A stretch of DNA of 64,000 bases, from contig NC_060061.1 of assembly GCF_020283565.1 (NCBI RefSeq), forward strand, positions 19,071,362 through 19,135,361. The letters are read 5' to 3'. Source of the stretch: Trifolium pratense (Eukaryota > Streptophyta > Magnoliopsida > Fabales > Fabaceae). This document shows, piece after piece, positions 45,410 through 55,624 of the stretch. Each line of letters opens with the position of its first letter. Within the stretch, counting starts at the first letter, position 1. Both the position numbers and the translations under genes were made by a program. The notes under the pieces are model-generated. The model was not told the origin of the DNA. It saw only the letters and a list, made by a program, of their open reading frames with translations, and ran no database searches.

Positions 45410-48400
45410 TTAGACTCGAAAATTCTTTCCAGTGAAAGTTTGACCAAATTGCCAACTAGGTGGAGCAATATTCCATGATGTTGAAGATCGACGGTCACTA
45501 CTTGAGACACGAAAAGACAGTGCCTGGCCCACCAAAACCGCGTTAGATTGCCAGTTCTGACCCCAGTTTCGGCTTAGTGGCATCCACCCGGTTCGAGTGC
45601 CTTTCACGTAGGCGTGCACGATATCTCCAGCACCTGCTACGTTGCTAATTAGCACCAGGTTAAAGTAACGGAATCCGTTAACTGTGAATCTTATTCCCCC
45701 GCGCTTTCTACATGGTACCCTGTGTAAATAAATAACAACAACCAATCACGTCATCACTTTTGACTTTTTACATTTTTTTTTTCACTTTATCTTATTTATT
45801 TATTTATTTATTTTTACACATGCTATACCCTACCATAATTAATAGTACTACCAATTTCTACTTTTTCCGTACAGTAGTTATCACTTTACTTAAGGGTCTT
45901 GTTAACTAGTGCCCCCGAGGCACTAATTAAGGAATTAACAATGGAAATAAAATAAAAGTTGTGTATTGAAAACACCAAAATTTAGACTTTTCTTCTATTG
46001 ACTACACTATTTCCAAAAAAAACTTTCTATATTTAAATCCTTAACAAGTACCCCTAGAACACTATTTAGCATTTGCCTTTACTTAATTATCAAAAACATT
46101 TCATGGTTGAGTGGATATTCATATTAAATACTAGGAATGGACATAATTAAGAAGATAATTATAAAAATAATTATGTTAAAAATAAAAAAATTGATTGAAA
46201 ACAAAAGGAAAATTTGGGTGGGTTGAGAAAATGGGATTGATGGTTGAAATGTGAAAATTGAGGAAACCTAAATTCTCGGATAATTTCACATATAGGTATG
46301 AGAAATTAAAAAGCAAAACACAACCGAAAGTGAATAAAAAAGGTAAGGAAAAAATGAATTAAAAAGTATAATAATAATAATAATATAATATGGTGCACTA
46401 ACTAGGAAAAGATGAAAAAGAAAGAGCGTAATTTCTCAATTTGTCCCCTCAACCTCAAGTAAGCAGAAGTGTGCGTTTTGGTCAATTGAGAAATTAAATT
46501 ACCCAGATAACTAGATTTTGTAACCCTACCCCACTTCATGAATCAGACACAGAGATCATGTGAGAACTGAGAAGTGCAGAGTTCTACACAACCATATACG
46601 GAAATGAATAAACTAGGGTAAATAATGGACTAGTACTACAAGCTTCTTATGGTTATGAGACTGGACTCCTACTACAACAACCAATTTCTTTACTACTCCC
46701 TCAGGTCTTATTGTTTTTTAATTCATCGAAAAATATTGATCTATCTAACTTAAACATAATCTAAAAAAATAACATTTACTTATAAAAAGTTGGATGAAGT
46801 ATGTTAAAACAAAATTACAATGATGTTTTTTAAAAAAGTCTTATATATAAAAAAAAACAACGTTGTGTATCATAAGTTTATAAATATAATTTTTCAAGAG
46901 GATTAATTGTGTCGTCTAAGAAGAGTTCGTGTCGCAATTTATTTATCTTGAATATATTTTATAACCCCATCGTCCTATTTTAAAATCTATTTGACCATTT
47001 CACACACTTTAAGAAAAATACATAAATAAATGAGAGAGTTGTACGATTGCTAAACTGCCCATACATTTTTCATTACTAATAGTAATGATTAAATTGGTTG
47101 AGTATGTCACACATAAACATGGGCCCACATAAAAGGTAAAATTGGAAAAAATGATTTTGAAAGTTGTATAGGTTATTTATTTTGGGATAAATCAAAGTTA
47201 AAAAAAGATCATTTAAAATGAGACGGAAGGAGTATTATATTATAATTAGAAAAAAAATAAAGATTTTAATTTTAAAAAAGAAATATTAAATATTCATTTT
47301 GAAATAAATCAATGTATTATTTGTTTTTTGTGTCTAAAATTATATACCAAAAATCAAAAAAATATTTTACCTAGAACTAAAAGCAAAAACACAAAATCAT
47401 ATTTATTCTTAGAATAAATGAGTACTCTGTTTCTAATAAGAATATAACCCTTTTATGTTTTTAAAAATATAACTCTCTTGATAAAATATTTTTCCTCATT
47501 TTATTGGAGGGTTATCATCAAACTCTGAATTTTTCACATTCCTTAATTTAAAGTAGGAGGTCCAGGGTTCAAGTCCCGGAGAAAAATAATTAACATAACC
47601 ACTACATTAAGCAACATAGAAGGAAAGTAACTTACCGGCGATAAGCAACGGGGACGATACCAGCGCGATACTCAGCAATCTTGAGAAACATAGGCATGGC
47701 AAGATCAAAATGAGGGCGAGGAGGGTTACACCATCCACCATTATCACTTGGTTGAGCAAAATTTGGAGGACAAAAGTTAGTTGCAGTAATGAAAATTGAA
47801 GGACTCCCTGAATGACACCATTCTCTGTCATTTGCACACTTCATCTCAAAACAAGCACCACAACTCAAACCATTGTTGAACAGAGCAGTGCTCAATGCCG
47901 CTGTGTTCACTCCATATCCTTGACTGTACAAATTTCCATACCCACATGCTCCTCCTAAAACACCAAGTCCAACAAATCAAAATCACATACATAAACATAG
48001 TTATGTTTAATTAGGTACATTGTGTTTAATTACATCACCTAATTAACTAAGTGCCAAGAGTTTAACCTTATAATCTCAACAGATAGAGTTTATGTCCTTA
48101 TTAAGACGTCGCTTTAATGTTTTTCTGAAGAAGCTAAATTAGCCTACCTAAATTGGCACCGGAGAAAATCGAACTGAGACCTTAAGAAGTACACTTCCAC
48201 CCGGGTCTCAAGTCAATACCACATACCAACCCAAGTGGGTTGACGTCGCTTTAATTAGTAATAATTTCTCTTAGTACATTGTAATTAGTTCGTCTCGTAA
48301 TTACATACAGTAGTTCAGTTGGTAGCTACCAGAGATATTATCGGAGGATAGAGGTTCAAACCTCGAATGATGTTAGTCTAGCTACTAAACAACTGAATTT

Positions 48401-48592
48401 AAAAAAATTAAAAAAATTAAAAAAATAAAAGGGAAATAAGTAATTACCCATGGTGCCGGAAGCATCAGATCCACCGTAGAAAGTAGCATGAGCATTTTGC
48501 CACTGACCACCAGAGTAAACTCCTGGAATTCGAGCTTGAACAATGTACAATGAAGAGATGAAGAAAGCAATGTAGAGTATTTTGGGCACCAT
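45410..48592 (-). CDS. Alpha-expansin (EXPA)
   Basis: Secreted, non-enzymatic cell-wall loosening protein. Three exons on the minus strand, 48592-48448, 47954-47636 and 45719-45410, give 257 residues, the usual EXPA size. Residues 1 to about 20 ([20 protein letters not shown]) form a signal peptide. The GH45-like domain follows with [32 protein letters not shown], the alpha-type insertion [11 protein letters not shown] and the HFDL motif ([10 protein letters not shown]). The C-terminal CBM63 domain includes [33 protein letters not shown] and the end TGKNF. All key Cys and Trp positions I can judge are present. The introns are unusual in size (493 bp and 1,916 bp) and contain SINE and MITE insertions. 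Confidence 0.96.
45892..46078. mobile_element. Short MITE, 'GTGCCTCCGGGGTACT' family, copy 2, in expansin intron 2
   Basis: AGGGTCTTGTTAACTAGTGCC at the left faces the inverted CACTATTTAGCATTTGCC at the right. Each is next to a GC-rich palindrome (CCCCCGAGGCACT and AGTACCCCTAGAAC). About 187 bp, same family as 9702-9876 and 49275-49463. Confidence 0.6.
46964..47232. mobile_element. Stowaway-like MITE in expansin intron 2
   Basis: CCCATCGTCCTATTTTAAAAT at the left pairs with ATTTAAAATGAGACGGAAGGAG at the right. About 270 bp. The TA flanks are present at the right (GTATTATA) and unclear at the left. Confidence 0.55.
48119..48241 (-). mobile_element. tRNA-derived SINE with perfect 14-bp TSD in expansin intron 1
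   Basis: The flanks 48105-48118 and 48242-48255 are both GACGTCGCTTTAAT. In minus orientation the head reads AACCCACTTGGGTTGGTATG, then TGGTATTGACTTGAGACC (box A-like) and TCAGTTCGATTTTC (box B-like). It ends with an A-rich tail. The same family is at 61550-61795 and 62911-63049. Confidence 0.85.
48305..48439 (+). mobile_element. Second SINE in expansin intron 1, next to the splice donor
   Basis: A tRNA-like head with box A TAGTTCAGTTGGTAG and box B GAGGTTCAAACCTC is followed by an A-rich tail at 48400-48433. GTAATTAC occurs at 48297-48304 and 48440-48447. If it is the target duplication, the right copy overlaps the expansin exon 1 donor (minus strand). Because GTAATTAC is palindromic and short, this duplication is less certain than those of the other SINEs. 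Confidence 0.6.
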
Positions 48593-49274
48593 AACTATTT
48601 CTAGGAATTTTGGTGAAGAATGAGAAAATTAGTAACAAACAACCTACCCTTAAGTTTGATTGGGAGGTGAGAGTTGATTGGGCAGTGGAAGAGGGAGGGT
48701 GGAGTACTTAAGGAGTGGGGAAATGCTGGTTACAACTTGCATTGTAGGGGTAATTTTTGGACTTTTATTCACATTTTTCTTTTTTATCATTATTAATGGG
48801 AACTTTGTCTAATTTTATCAACAGTACTCTTTGAATAAAAAGTTAGTTTAGATACTCTTATCTAGGACACGTATAGAGCACCTTCCAATTGTGTTAAAAC
48901 GTGTACGCAATTGACTGTGGACTCCACTGTTAACAGCAATTCATTTATACTACTTTTCTTGAGATTGCTACTAACGCTCTTAACATGCGCGTGTTAGGTC
49001 AAGATGCCCTTCATTATTATTTTTTTGAAGCCATTTTGATCCTTGAATGTTCAATTTGTTGTCATTATTATGGTTTCTGATCGAAGAAAAAATACAAAAT
49101 AGTTTCTGATTCTAAGATATGTTAGTCATTTTAGTCCATGACATTAAAAATAATTGTTAACTTTACAAAAAAATTGATATGTCATTTTTTAGGACATGTG
49201 GCGTGCAGAGTTAGCACATTTTGTGAGACAAGTGGATGGATGATGTGTTGAGGGACCAAAATGATAATATTTTT
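48593..49274 (-). promoter_or_regulatory. Upstream region of the expansin gene
   Basis: Between the expansin ATG and the next MITE. The about 100 bp beyond the start (48600-48720) are purine-rich on the plus strand. No element can be named with confidence, and no other gene is seen. Confidence 0.3.
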
Positions 49275-49463
49275 TATAGGAAAATGTTAAACAGTGCCTC
49301 CGGGGCACTGGTTAAGCATGTTAAAATAGAAATTTTGTCTCGAAATGCGTGCATTCAATGCATCAAAAGTACAAAAAGTTGTCTTTTCAATATAAATTTT
49401 ATTTTTTATTTCCTTTTTAGGTATACTTAACAAGTGCCCCGGGGGCACTGTTTAGCATGACCC
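49275..49463. mobile_element. Short MITE, 'GTGCCTCCGGGGTACT' family, copy 3
   Basis: AAATGTTAAACAGTGCCTCC at the left faces CACTGTTTAGCATGACCC at the right. They adjoin the palindromes GCCTCCGGGGCACT and GTGCCCCGGGGGCACT. It is about 189 bp. Confidence 0.65.
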
Positions 49464-49699
49464 TTTTTTATATACATATAATTTCTTCTTCTTCCTCTCA
49501 TTTTTCTTCATCTTTTTCATACATTCATCATTTTTCAAAATCTCTTGATGACATAAATTTATATGATGTTTTTAGATAGTTTTTAGTAGTTTTATTAAGT
49601 TTTCAAGACTAAAAACATGGAAAATACTTAAGGAATGAAGTTACTTAACCATAAAGCAAATAGTAGAAGAAATTAGACAAAAAGGAGAAAAATTGAAGA

Positions 49700-49890
49700 A
49701 CATCAGCTCAAAGGCATTGTGCCACAATGGGGTATATCGTGCCACGATATGGACAATTTATTTGAAGAAAATATGCAAAATTGAAAAAAATATGGTCCCA
49801 TTGTGCCACGAAGGAAGACATCGTGTGACGATGCATGTATGTGTGACATCGTGTCACGATACATACATATCATGCCACGATAGAAAAAGT
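49700..49890. repeat. Cluster of ATCGTGCCACGAT-type palindromes
   Basis: CGTGCCACGA or a close variant (GTGCCACAATG, CGTGTGACGATG, CGTGTCACGATA, CATGCCACGATAG) occurs about six times in under 200 bp. Each is a short imperfect palindrome. The surrounding frame is open for 74 codons by chance. The function is unknown. It is probably part of a retrotransposon untranslated region. Confidence 0.55.
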
Positions 49891-49944
49891 CCAAGTCCAA
49901 AGAAAAACTATAAATAAAGCCCTTCCACCACCACTATTTTTATT

Positions 49945-50275
49945 TTACCTGATCAAAATCGACCATGTCCGGTGGTGCTCCTCTTATGTTCCGGTGAATG
50001 AGAGGGAATTTTGTACATACAGGTGCTCCGACGCTCAAATTAGTAGGTACATGAAGCAGATGTTTTAAGAGTAAGGATCATGTTTCTAAGAAAAGATGGG
50101 GGGAAACTTTAATTCTCACATACGACACCACTAATGTTACCTTATCAGAATCTACCGCGTCCGGTGGTGCTCCTTTTTCGTTCCGGTGAACGGGAGGAGG
50201 TTTTGTACCTGCAGGTGCTCCGACGCTCAAGTTAGTAGGTACGCGAAGCAGAGGCTTTAAGACTAAGGATCACTT
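49945..50275. repeat. Imperfect direct duplication of about 130 bp
   Basis: About 49945-50085 and 50138-50275 share GTCCGGTGGTGCTCCT, GTTCCGGTGAA, CAGGTGCTCCGACGCTCAA and TTAGTAGGTAC...GAAGCAGA. The GC-rich text resembles leader regions of plant Gypsy elements, but no LTR or coding part is attached. Confidence 0.65.
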
Positions 50276-52178
50276 ACCCGACTCCTCTGCATGAGAGGAG
50301 TATATGTAGCCCTTGGCACTAGATCAAGCCCTTGATGGGCATATCAATGCCATCAAGTGGCTGTCGAAAAATGATTGGAGAATTATGAAGTAAATGTTCA
50401 TCATTCCGATAGTTTGTTATAACTTATAATTATGCTTATGAGTAACTAAATTTCTTAGCTTAGGTTGAGTATATGAACTTCCCTAAAACTACTTTGGTCC
50501 ATGTAATTGATTATTATATTATTGTGATTAAAGTTATCACATTTAAGTAGAGCTTTAAAGTGATTATATATATTTTTACATTTGAGAAAGTAATTCAAGT
50601 AATTTATTTCGAGAAGGGAAATTTTTTCCTTCGAGAATGAGGGAGAAATTTTCCCCGGGTGAAGTTTGAATATGTGGATAAAATTTTATTTTCCATCTAG
50701 TGGATACTCCGTATAAAAATAATATTTTTATGGAGATATCTTAAAAAATGAAATATATAAAAATTATTACTCCCGTCTCTAAATATATTAATATACATAT
50801 CTCGAATTACTGTATTTTAAGTGTGGGTGCAAAGATTTGGCAATATCATTAACATAAAAAAAATAAAACCAAGTTAAATAAATATTTTTATTATGAAAAA
50901 TTTAAAACTCTTTTAGTATGTTTGAATAATGTATCCAAATTTTTGTGTCCTTACAAAAATAGCTCCTCAATTTTTTATTTTTTTTAACTTTTACCATAAG
51001 TTTATTCTGATTCGGAGGTAAATCTAACATTAAGTGATTCCAGCCCCCTCCCGATCGAAATGGGCACCTCAATTATTTGGAAGAGCAAGAATAATATAAC
51101 AATTTTATACTTACAATATATTTCCTTTAATTTTAATTTTTATTCATTGAATCATTTATGTATTTACCATATGATATGATAGATTCATCTAATCACCAAC
51201 TTAAAAAATAAATTTTTTCTTATAATAAAAATTAATGGTAGCATTTACAAGTCTCAACATCGATCTTGTTAAAAATTGTAAAACCAATTTCTTTTTTAAG
51301 TATAATGTTCTGTTTGGAAAGACACATAAACTAGTTTTTAGCTTATAAGTTTATTTGGCTAAAAAAACTGTTACCAAACAGATTTTTAATAAGAACTTAT
51401 AACTTATTTTACTAGCTTATTGCTTATTTCAAGTAGTTTATGAACTTATACTAACTTATAGCTTATCATCTTTTCTTCCGACTTTTTCCTTGCCATCTTA
51501 ATTGAACAAAATTAAATATTAATTAAAGATAAATTTTTTATGTCATTTTATAACTGCTAATAAACACTCCTATTTTTTTTTTTCGAACAAAGCTTAAGTC
51601 AAAGGATACCGGATACTTTTCCAACTACAAGCAGGCAAATAATAAATCTTGATCACCCAACAATGGAAAAATGGTACTCAGCTCAGGGGTAATTTGGAGA
51701 TTGGGAGAGATCAGAGAAGCAGGAAAAATCCAACAAAACACATAGAAGGATTTAGAATCCAACGTACGAGAAGGGTGGGTCCTCCAGGAGGATTGTTAAT
51801 CCAGCAAAACTTAATATGTCCCCATAATCATCGGTTATTCATTCCGTAGATTGGGTATACTATTCATCAGCAGTGTAATCGCAATGACAAATTTAAACAA
51901 TGAGAAAACAGGATACACATAATTTTACACCATCTGGTAATATTTTTCATCAGTCTTTTTTGTCTTATAGAGCTGTTTTTAGATCACGATGAGCCGATAA
52001 CTTTTTATTCGAAATCAGAAGTTAGTGTCTGGTGACAACTTTCTGGATCGAGTTGGTGTCTTTTATGGTGGCTTAAAAGTTGAGGGGTGCCTTTTTTATT
52101 ATGAGATTAGGAGGTGGACCTCAATTAGGTGATATTTGTTTTGGTGTTATTTTCGACGTTCCGTATGTATACGGCGTC
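50276..52178. other. Intergenic DNA, no gene recognised
   Basis: AT-rich. A single Stowaway-like end is at about 50771. 51310-51480 has repeated AGCTTATAAG/AACTTAT phrases, as in a decayed MITE. 51640-51850 is less AT-rich, with an open 66-codon frame that I do not recognise. Confidence 0.35.
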
Positions 52179-52634
52179 TTATTATGAGATTTTTTTCTTC
52201 ATGTACCCCCACTTTTTTTCTTTATTTCCGTAATACCTCTGTTTTTTAAAAAATTATCGTAATACCCCTGTTCTAGACAAAAGTTGAAGCTGCGCAGGTG
52301 CCTGCACATGGCGGAACTGAGAATCACGCCATGTTAGGGTGATGGCGGAAACGTCAGTCACGCCATGTCAGGAGGATGGCGGAAGTCACAGTTCTGCCAT
52401 TGACTGATGGATGGCGGAAATAAGAGTTCAGCCATGCTAAGGAGATGACGGAACTTGCAGTCACGCCATTGACTACTGTCACGTATGAGAGAACCAGTTT
52501 TGTTTTTTTTTATTCAACTCTCATATCATTCTATAAATATTACACTCTACACTTCCATTTTTCACATACTAACTTCATCTTCTTCATTTTAATTTTGCTC
52601 ATTCACTTTTTACACTATTTATTTTATAAGAGAT

Positions 52635-52840
52635 GACATCTTCTTCCAATGTTCGTGACAACGGTTTATCATCAACGCCTCTGTTTTCTGTGAAATTTGA
52701 AGGCCGCCAAAAACATTTTAAATTAGCGATTGACAAATTAAGTTCTCTTTCTGCTTTAAAGAGTAAGATTTGGAAGTGCAGTTGATGTTTTCCTTTATTG
52801 AAAATGAAAAAGAACCACATCGTTTGTATGCGACCTTAAA
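52635..52840 (+). pseudogene. Open frame fragment inside the MULE
   Basis: A plus-strand frame starts MTSSSNVRDNGLSSTPLF and continues FEGRQKHFKLAIDKLSSLS. After one apparent frame change it continues with FIENEKEPHRLYATLKKIG. It resembles the N-terminal style of plant MuDR proteins, but this assignment is tentative. It faces the minus-strand transposase remnant, so the element has been rearranged or carries two genes. Confidence 0.4.
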
Positions 52841-53079
52841 AAAAATTGGTTAAGTTGTTGTATGTGGTTTATTTTTTATATGATGTCATTTTTTTTATGT
52901 TTTATGTTTGTGTAATTTTATTAATGATGTAATCCTAAATTTACCAATTTTATTTTATTTTCTGATTTCATATGAATGTGGAAAATAATATGTGTGTTTT
53001 GTTGCGAAATTTAAAATATAATATTAATATATTTATATTCATAATAGAAACACGTACATAAAAAATTACATAAAAAATA

Positions 53080-53560
53080 AAATAAACTACGGTTAATCAG
53101 AGTGTCCGCCTGCATTAGGACATTCTCGATAGTTATGACCCGGCACCCGACATAAGCCATAGCGGAACTCTTTTTTTTTCGAATTCGTCCATTTCAGTTC
53201 CAATGCATGTCTTTTTTGGACGTCCTCTCTTGGTTCTTTTCATATCGGCGCGGGGCAAACAATGTCACCTACATAATTGGGCCACAAACTCTTGCTTCGA
53301 ACTACCGGGAAGGCCTCGTCATACCCAACATTTACAGTGCCAACTCTGTACACGTCATCAATGAATGTTTCATAGGAAATGTTAGCACGATTACATGCGA
53401 ACAAGGCAAATGTAAAGCTTGAAACTTTCCACAACAACATAACTCTACCCCACAACAACAACCATTTACCCAACATCCGATGTCAATGTCATATAGTGAA
53501 TCCGATTTTGTGGCCCCATTTCCACAAACGCGGAATTTTTTCGACTTCGACCACGCCAAC
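53080..53560 (-). pseudogene. MuDR-type transposase C-terminus (SWIM zinc finger) remnant
   Basis: On the minus strand, with frame changes: CCCGKFQALHLPCSHVI (SWIM-type zinc finger, Cx..CxH), then YETFIDDVYRVGTVNVGYDE and FPVVRSKSLWPNYVGDIVCP, then a decayed GTEMDEFEKKK and LCRVPGHNYRECP (a CCHC knuckle) near 53120-53180. This order is typical of plant MULE transposases. The catalytic DDE part is missing, so it is non-functional. Confidence 0.75.
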
Positions 53561-53893
53561 TTCGAATCACCGGGAACTCAACGTTTCAATGAAACTTTCA
53601 GAAATCTTTACCAATCCGGTGAATCTTCACAACCCCAACCAACCCAACAAATTCCTTAGGAATTCACGTGGGCAGATTTATTGGGCGATTATTTAAACTC
53701 AACGTGGGCTCAAGGTCAAGGTTCGACGTCGGCTCCGGTTCAAGCCGACACTCCAGCAACCGACTCTCCAGCCATACAAGCTATAAATTTTCTTGGAGTA
53801 GATGAGAATAATCCAGACCAACATGTAGAATTATTTGGAGTTGGACTTCGTCCTCGTAATCGTCCCAGTTGTGGCACTGATGGACACAAATAG
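53430..53893 (+). pseudogene. Gln-rich plus-strand frame in the MULE
   Basis: A frame overlapping the transposase remnant in antisense reads TPQQQPFTQHPMSMSY, then FDHANFESPGTQRFNETFRN. After one stop (at 53657) it continues EFTWADLLGDYLNSTWAQ and ends RPRNRPSCGTDGHK. The codon usage and motif-like end suggest a former coding region of the element. I do not recognise the product. Confidence 0.4.
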
Positions 53894-54317
53894 TTTTAGT
53901 GTGTATTATTAGTACTATTGTAATAAAATATATTTCACAATTTATATCTTTATTGTGTTATTAATTATATTAAGTTTTTTTAATTAAAAAAATGCCAAAA
54001 AAATGCCAAAAAAAACCTAATGTCTGTTGAGGACTGGACGCATGCACTGAAAATTATACAGTCAATGGCATAACTCTGATTTCCGCCATCCATCAGTCAA
54101 TGGCAGAACTGTGACTTCCGCCATCCTCCACATGGCATGATTGACGTTTCCACCATCACCCTGACATGGCGTGATTCTCAGTTCCGCCATGTGCAGGCCT
54201 ACGCAGCTTCAACTTTTGTCCAGAACAGGGGTATTACGAGAATTTTTTTTAAAACAGGGGTATTACGGAAATAAAGGAAAAAAGTGGGGATACAGGGAGA
54301 AAAAAATCTTATTATGC

Positions 54318-55274
54318 AGTTCCTTTTTTATTAGTCTCTATTTGTCTTATGCAGATGCCTGATTAATAATATATTATGTATGATGGTGTAAAATAATTTT
54401 ATACACTCATCTATTAAATTCACTTTATAGGTTTGTTATTATAATATAACCTCAAATATTAATTTGTATGTTATGGTTTAATTGAATCCATGTTTTACAT
54501 TGTTGATGTATATAAATTAAATCCAATTAAATTATACTGACATTGTATATTTATTAAATTTTCTTAAATATTTTTTTATGTGCATGTCTAAATAATTTAG
54601 ATTTATAATTGTATTTGGACTATGCAAAAATTATCGGTCATCTATATCATCTGAACCTCTTAAGCCACAAACACACAGCAATGAAGCTTCATGGTTAAAG
54701 TCAAGGTCCAAACAAGCTTGTTCACACTTTTGTTTTACAAGAAAATTGCAATTTAAGTGTGTTCGGTGTTCCTTCCTTCCCTCTTCCTCATATATACTGT
54801 ATTACTATTTACTAGTACTAGCATATATAGTAAAGCCTAACTTTTTACTTTACTTGCTCAGAGTATTATTCCTTATTCAAGAGTTAATTTGTTTTTATTG
54901 TTTTTAAGAAAGAATAAAAATGTATTCTTATGTGTTTTCTTGTGATGATAACTCATGGTGTGTTTGTTTCAAGTTTATTAATTTATTTTTGGGAATAATT
55001 TTTTTGGAAATACAAGAATGAATTTTTTGTAGGGTGACGTTTGTTTCAAGTTATATTTTTATATTCACAAGGATAAAATGATAGGAAGATGCATTTTTGG
55101 GTATGCTACAAGTTTATTAGTAAATTTTCTTTTCGGGTATAAAAGATTCCCGGAAAAAAAAATTCTAAAAAATGGGTGGAAAAAAAAAATTCTCCCTAAA
55201 TGCGTGAATAGATTTGTGTATAATTAATTATCAATTAATCTCTATTATAAAGGTTCGGAGAATATTTGAGTGTT

Positions 55275-55370
<96 letters not shown>
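54318..55370. other. Intergenic DNA ending in a 90-bp (AT)n tract
   Basis: AT-rich, with no gene. The tract at 55280-55369 is pure AT repeat and directly joins the hairpin of the small Helitron. The 55273-55515 ORF is the repeat translated as Ile-Tyr and is not real. Confidence 0.5.
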
Positions 55371-55624
55371 CCCGTGTGATGCACGGGTGTGATGCGATTA
55401 TTTTTATTTTACAATTGCATAAAACTGAAACATTAAATATTATCAAAATAATAATAATAAAATAGAGAATCCGAGATTCAAAAGATTTATTTTTCAAGAA
55501 GAAGTGATGTGACATTGTAAGTGAGTGGTTAAATGAAGAAATATTATTGGTTTAAGGATTATGGTTTACTTTACATGAGTAACAGAACAACTATCTAAAA
55601 TTTATATATACAGGAGTAATAGGA
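55371..55624 (-). mobile_element. Small non-autonomous Helitron
   Basis: On the minus strand the 5' end is TCCTATTACTCCTGTATATA (55624 downward), preceded by A. The 3' hairpin is CCCGTGCATCACACGGG (55387-55371). The expected CTAG tail is lost in the adjoining (AT)n run. About 254 bp, with no coding capacity. Confidence 0.65.

Larger units (their letters stand above)
52188..54308. mobile_element. Decayed Mutator-like element (MULE) with long TIRs
   Basis: GATTTTTTTC at the left and GAAAAAAATC at the right begin inverted arms of roughly 250 bp. The arms share CCCCCAC, TTTATTTCCGTAATACC, AAAGTTGAAGCTGCG and several ATGGCGGAA / TTCCGCCAT units. The flanks TTATTATGA and TTATTATGC form an 8-of-9 target duplication, as expected of MULEs. 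Inside is the C-terminal part of a MuDR-type transposase on the minus strand and open frames on the plus strand. It is about 2.1 kb and internally deleted. Confidence 0.88.

Noticed and set aside
51649..51849. Possible organellar or coding insert
   Set aside because: Slightly higher GC, but I could not match it to any organellar or protein family by eye.
55273..55515. ORF rich in Ile-Tyr
   Set aside because: Translation of the (AT)n tract.
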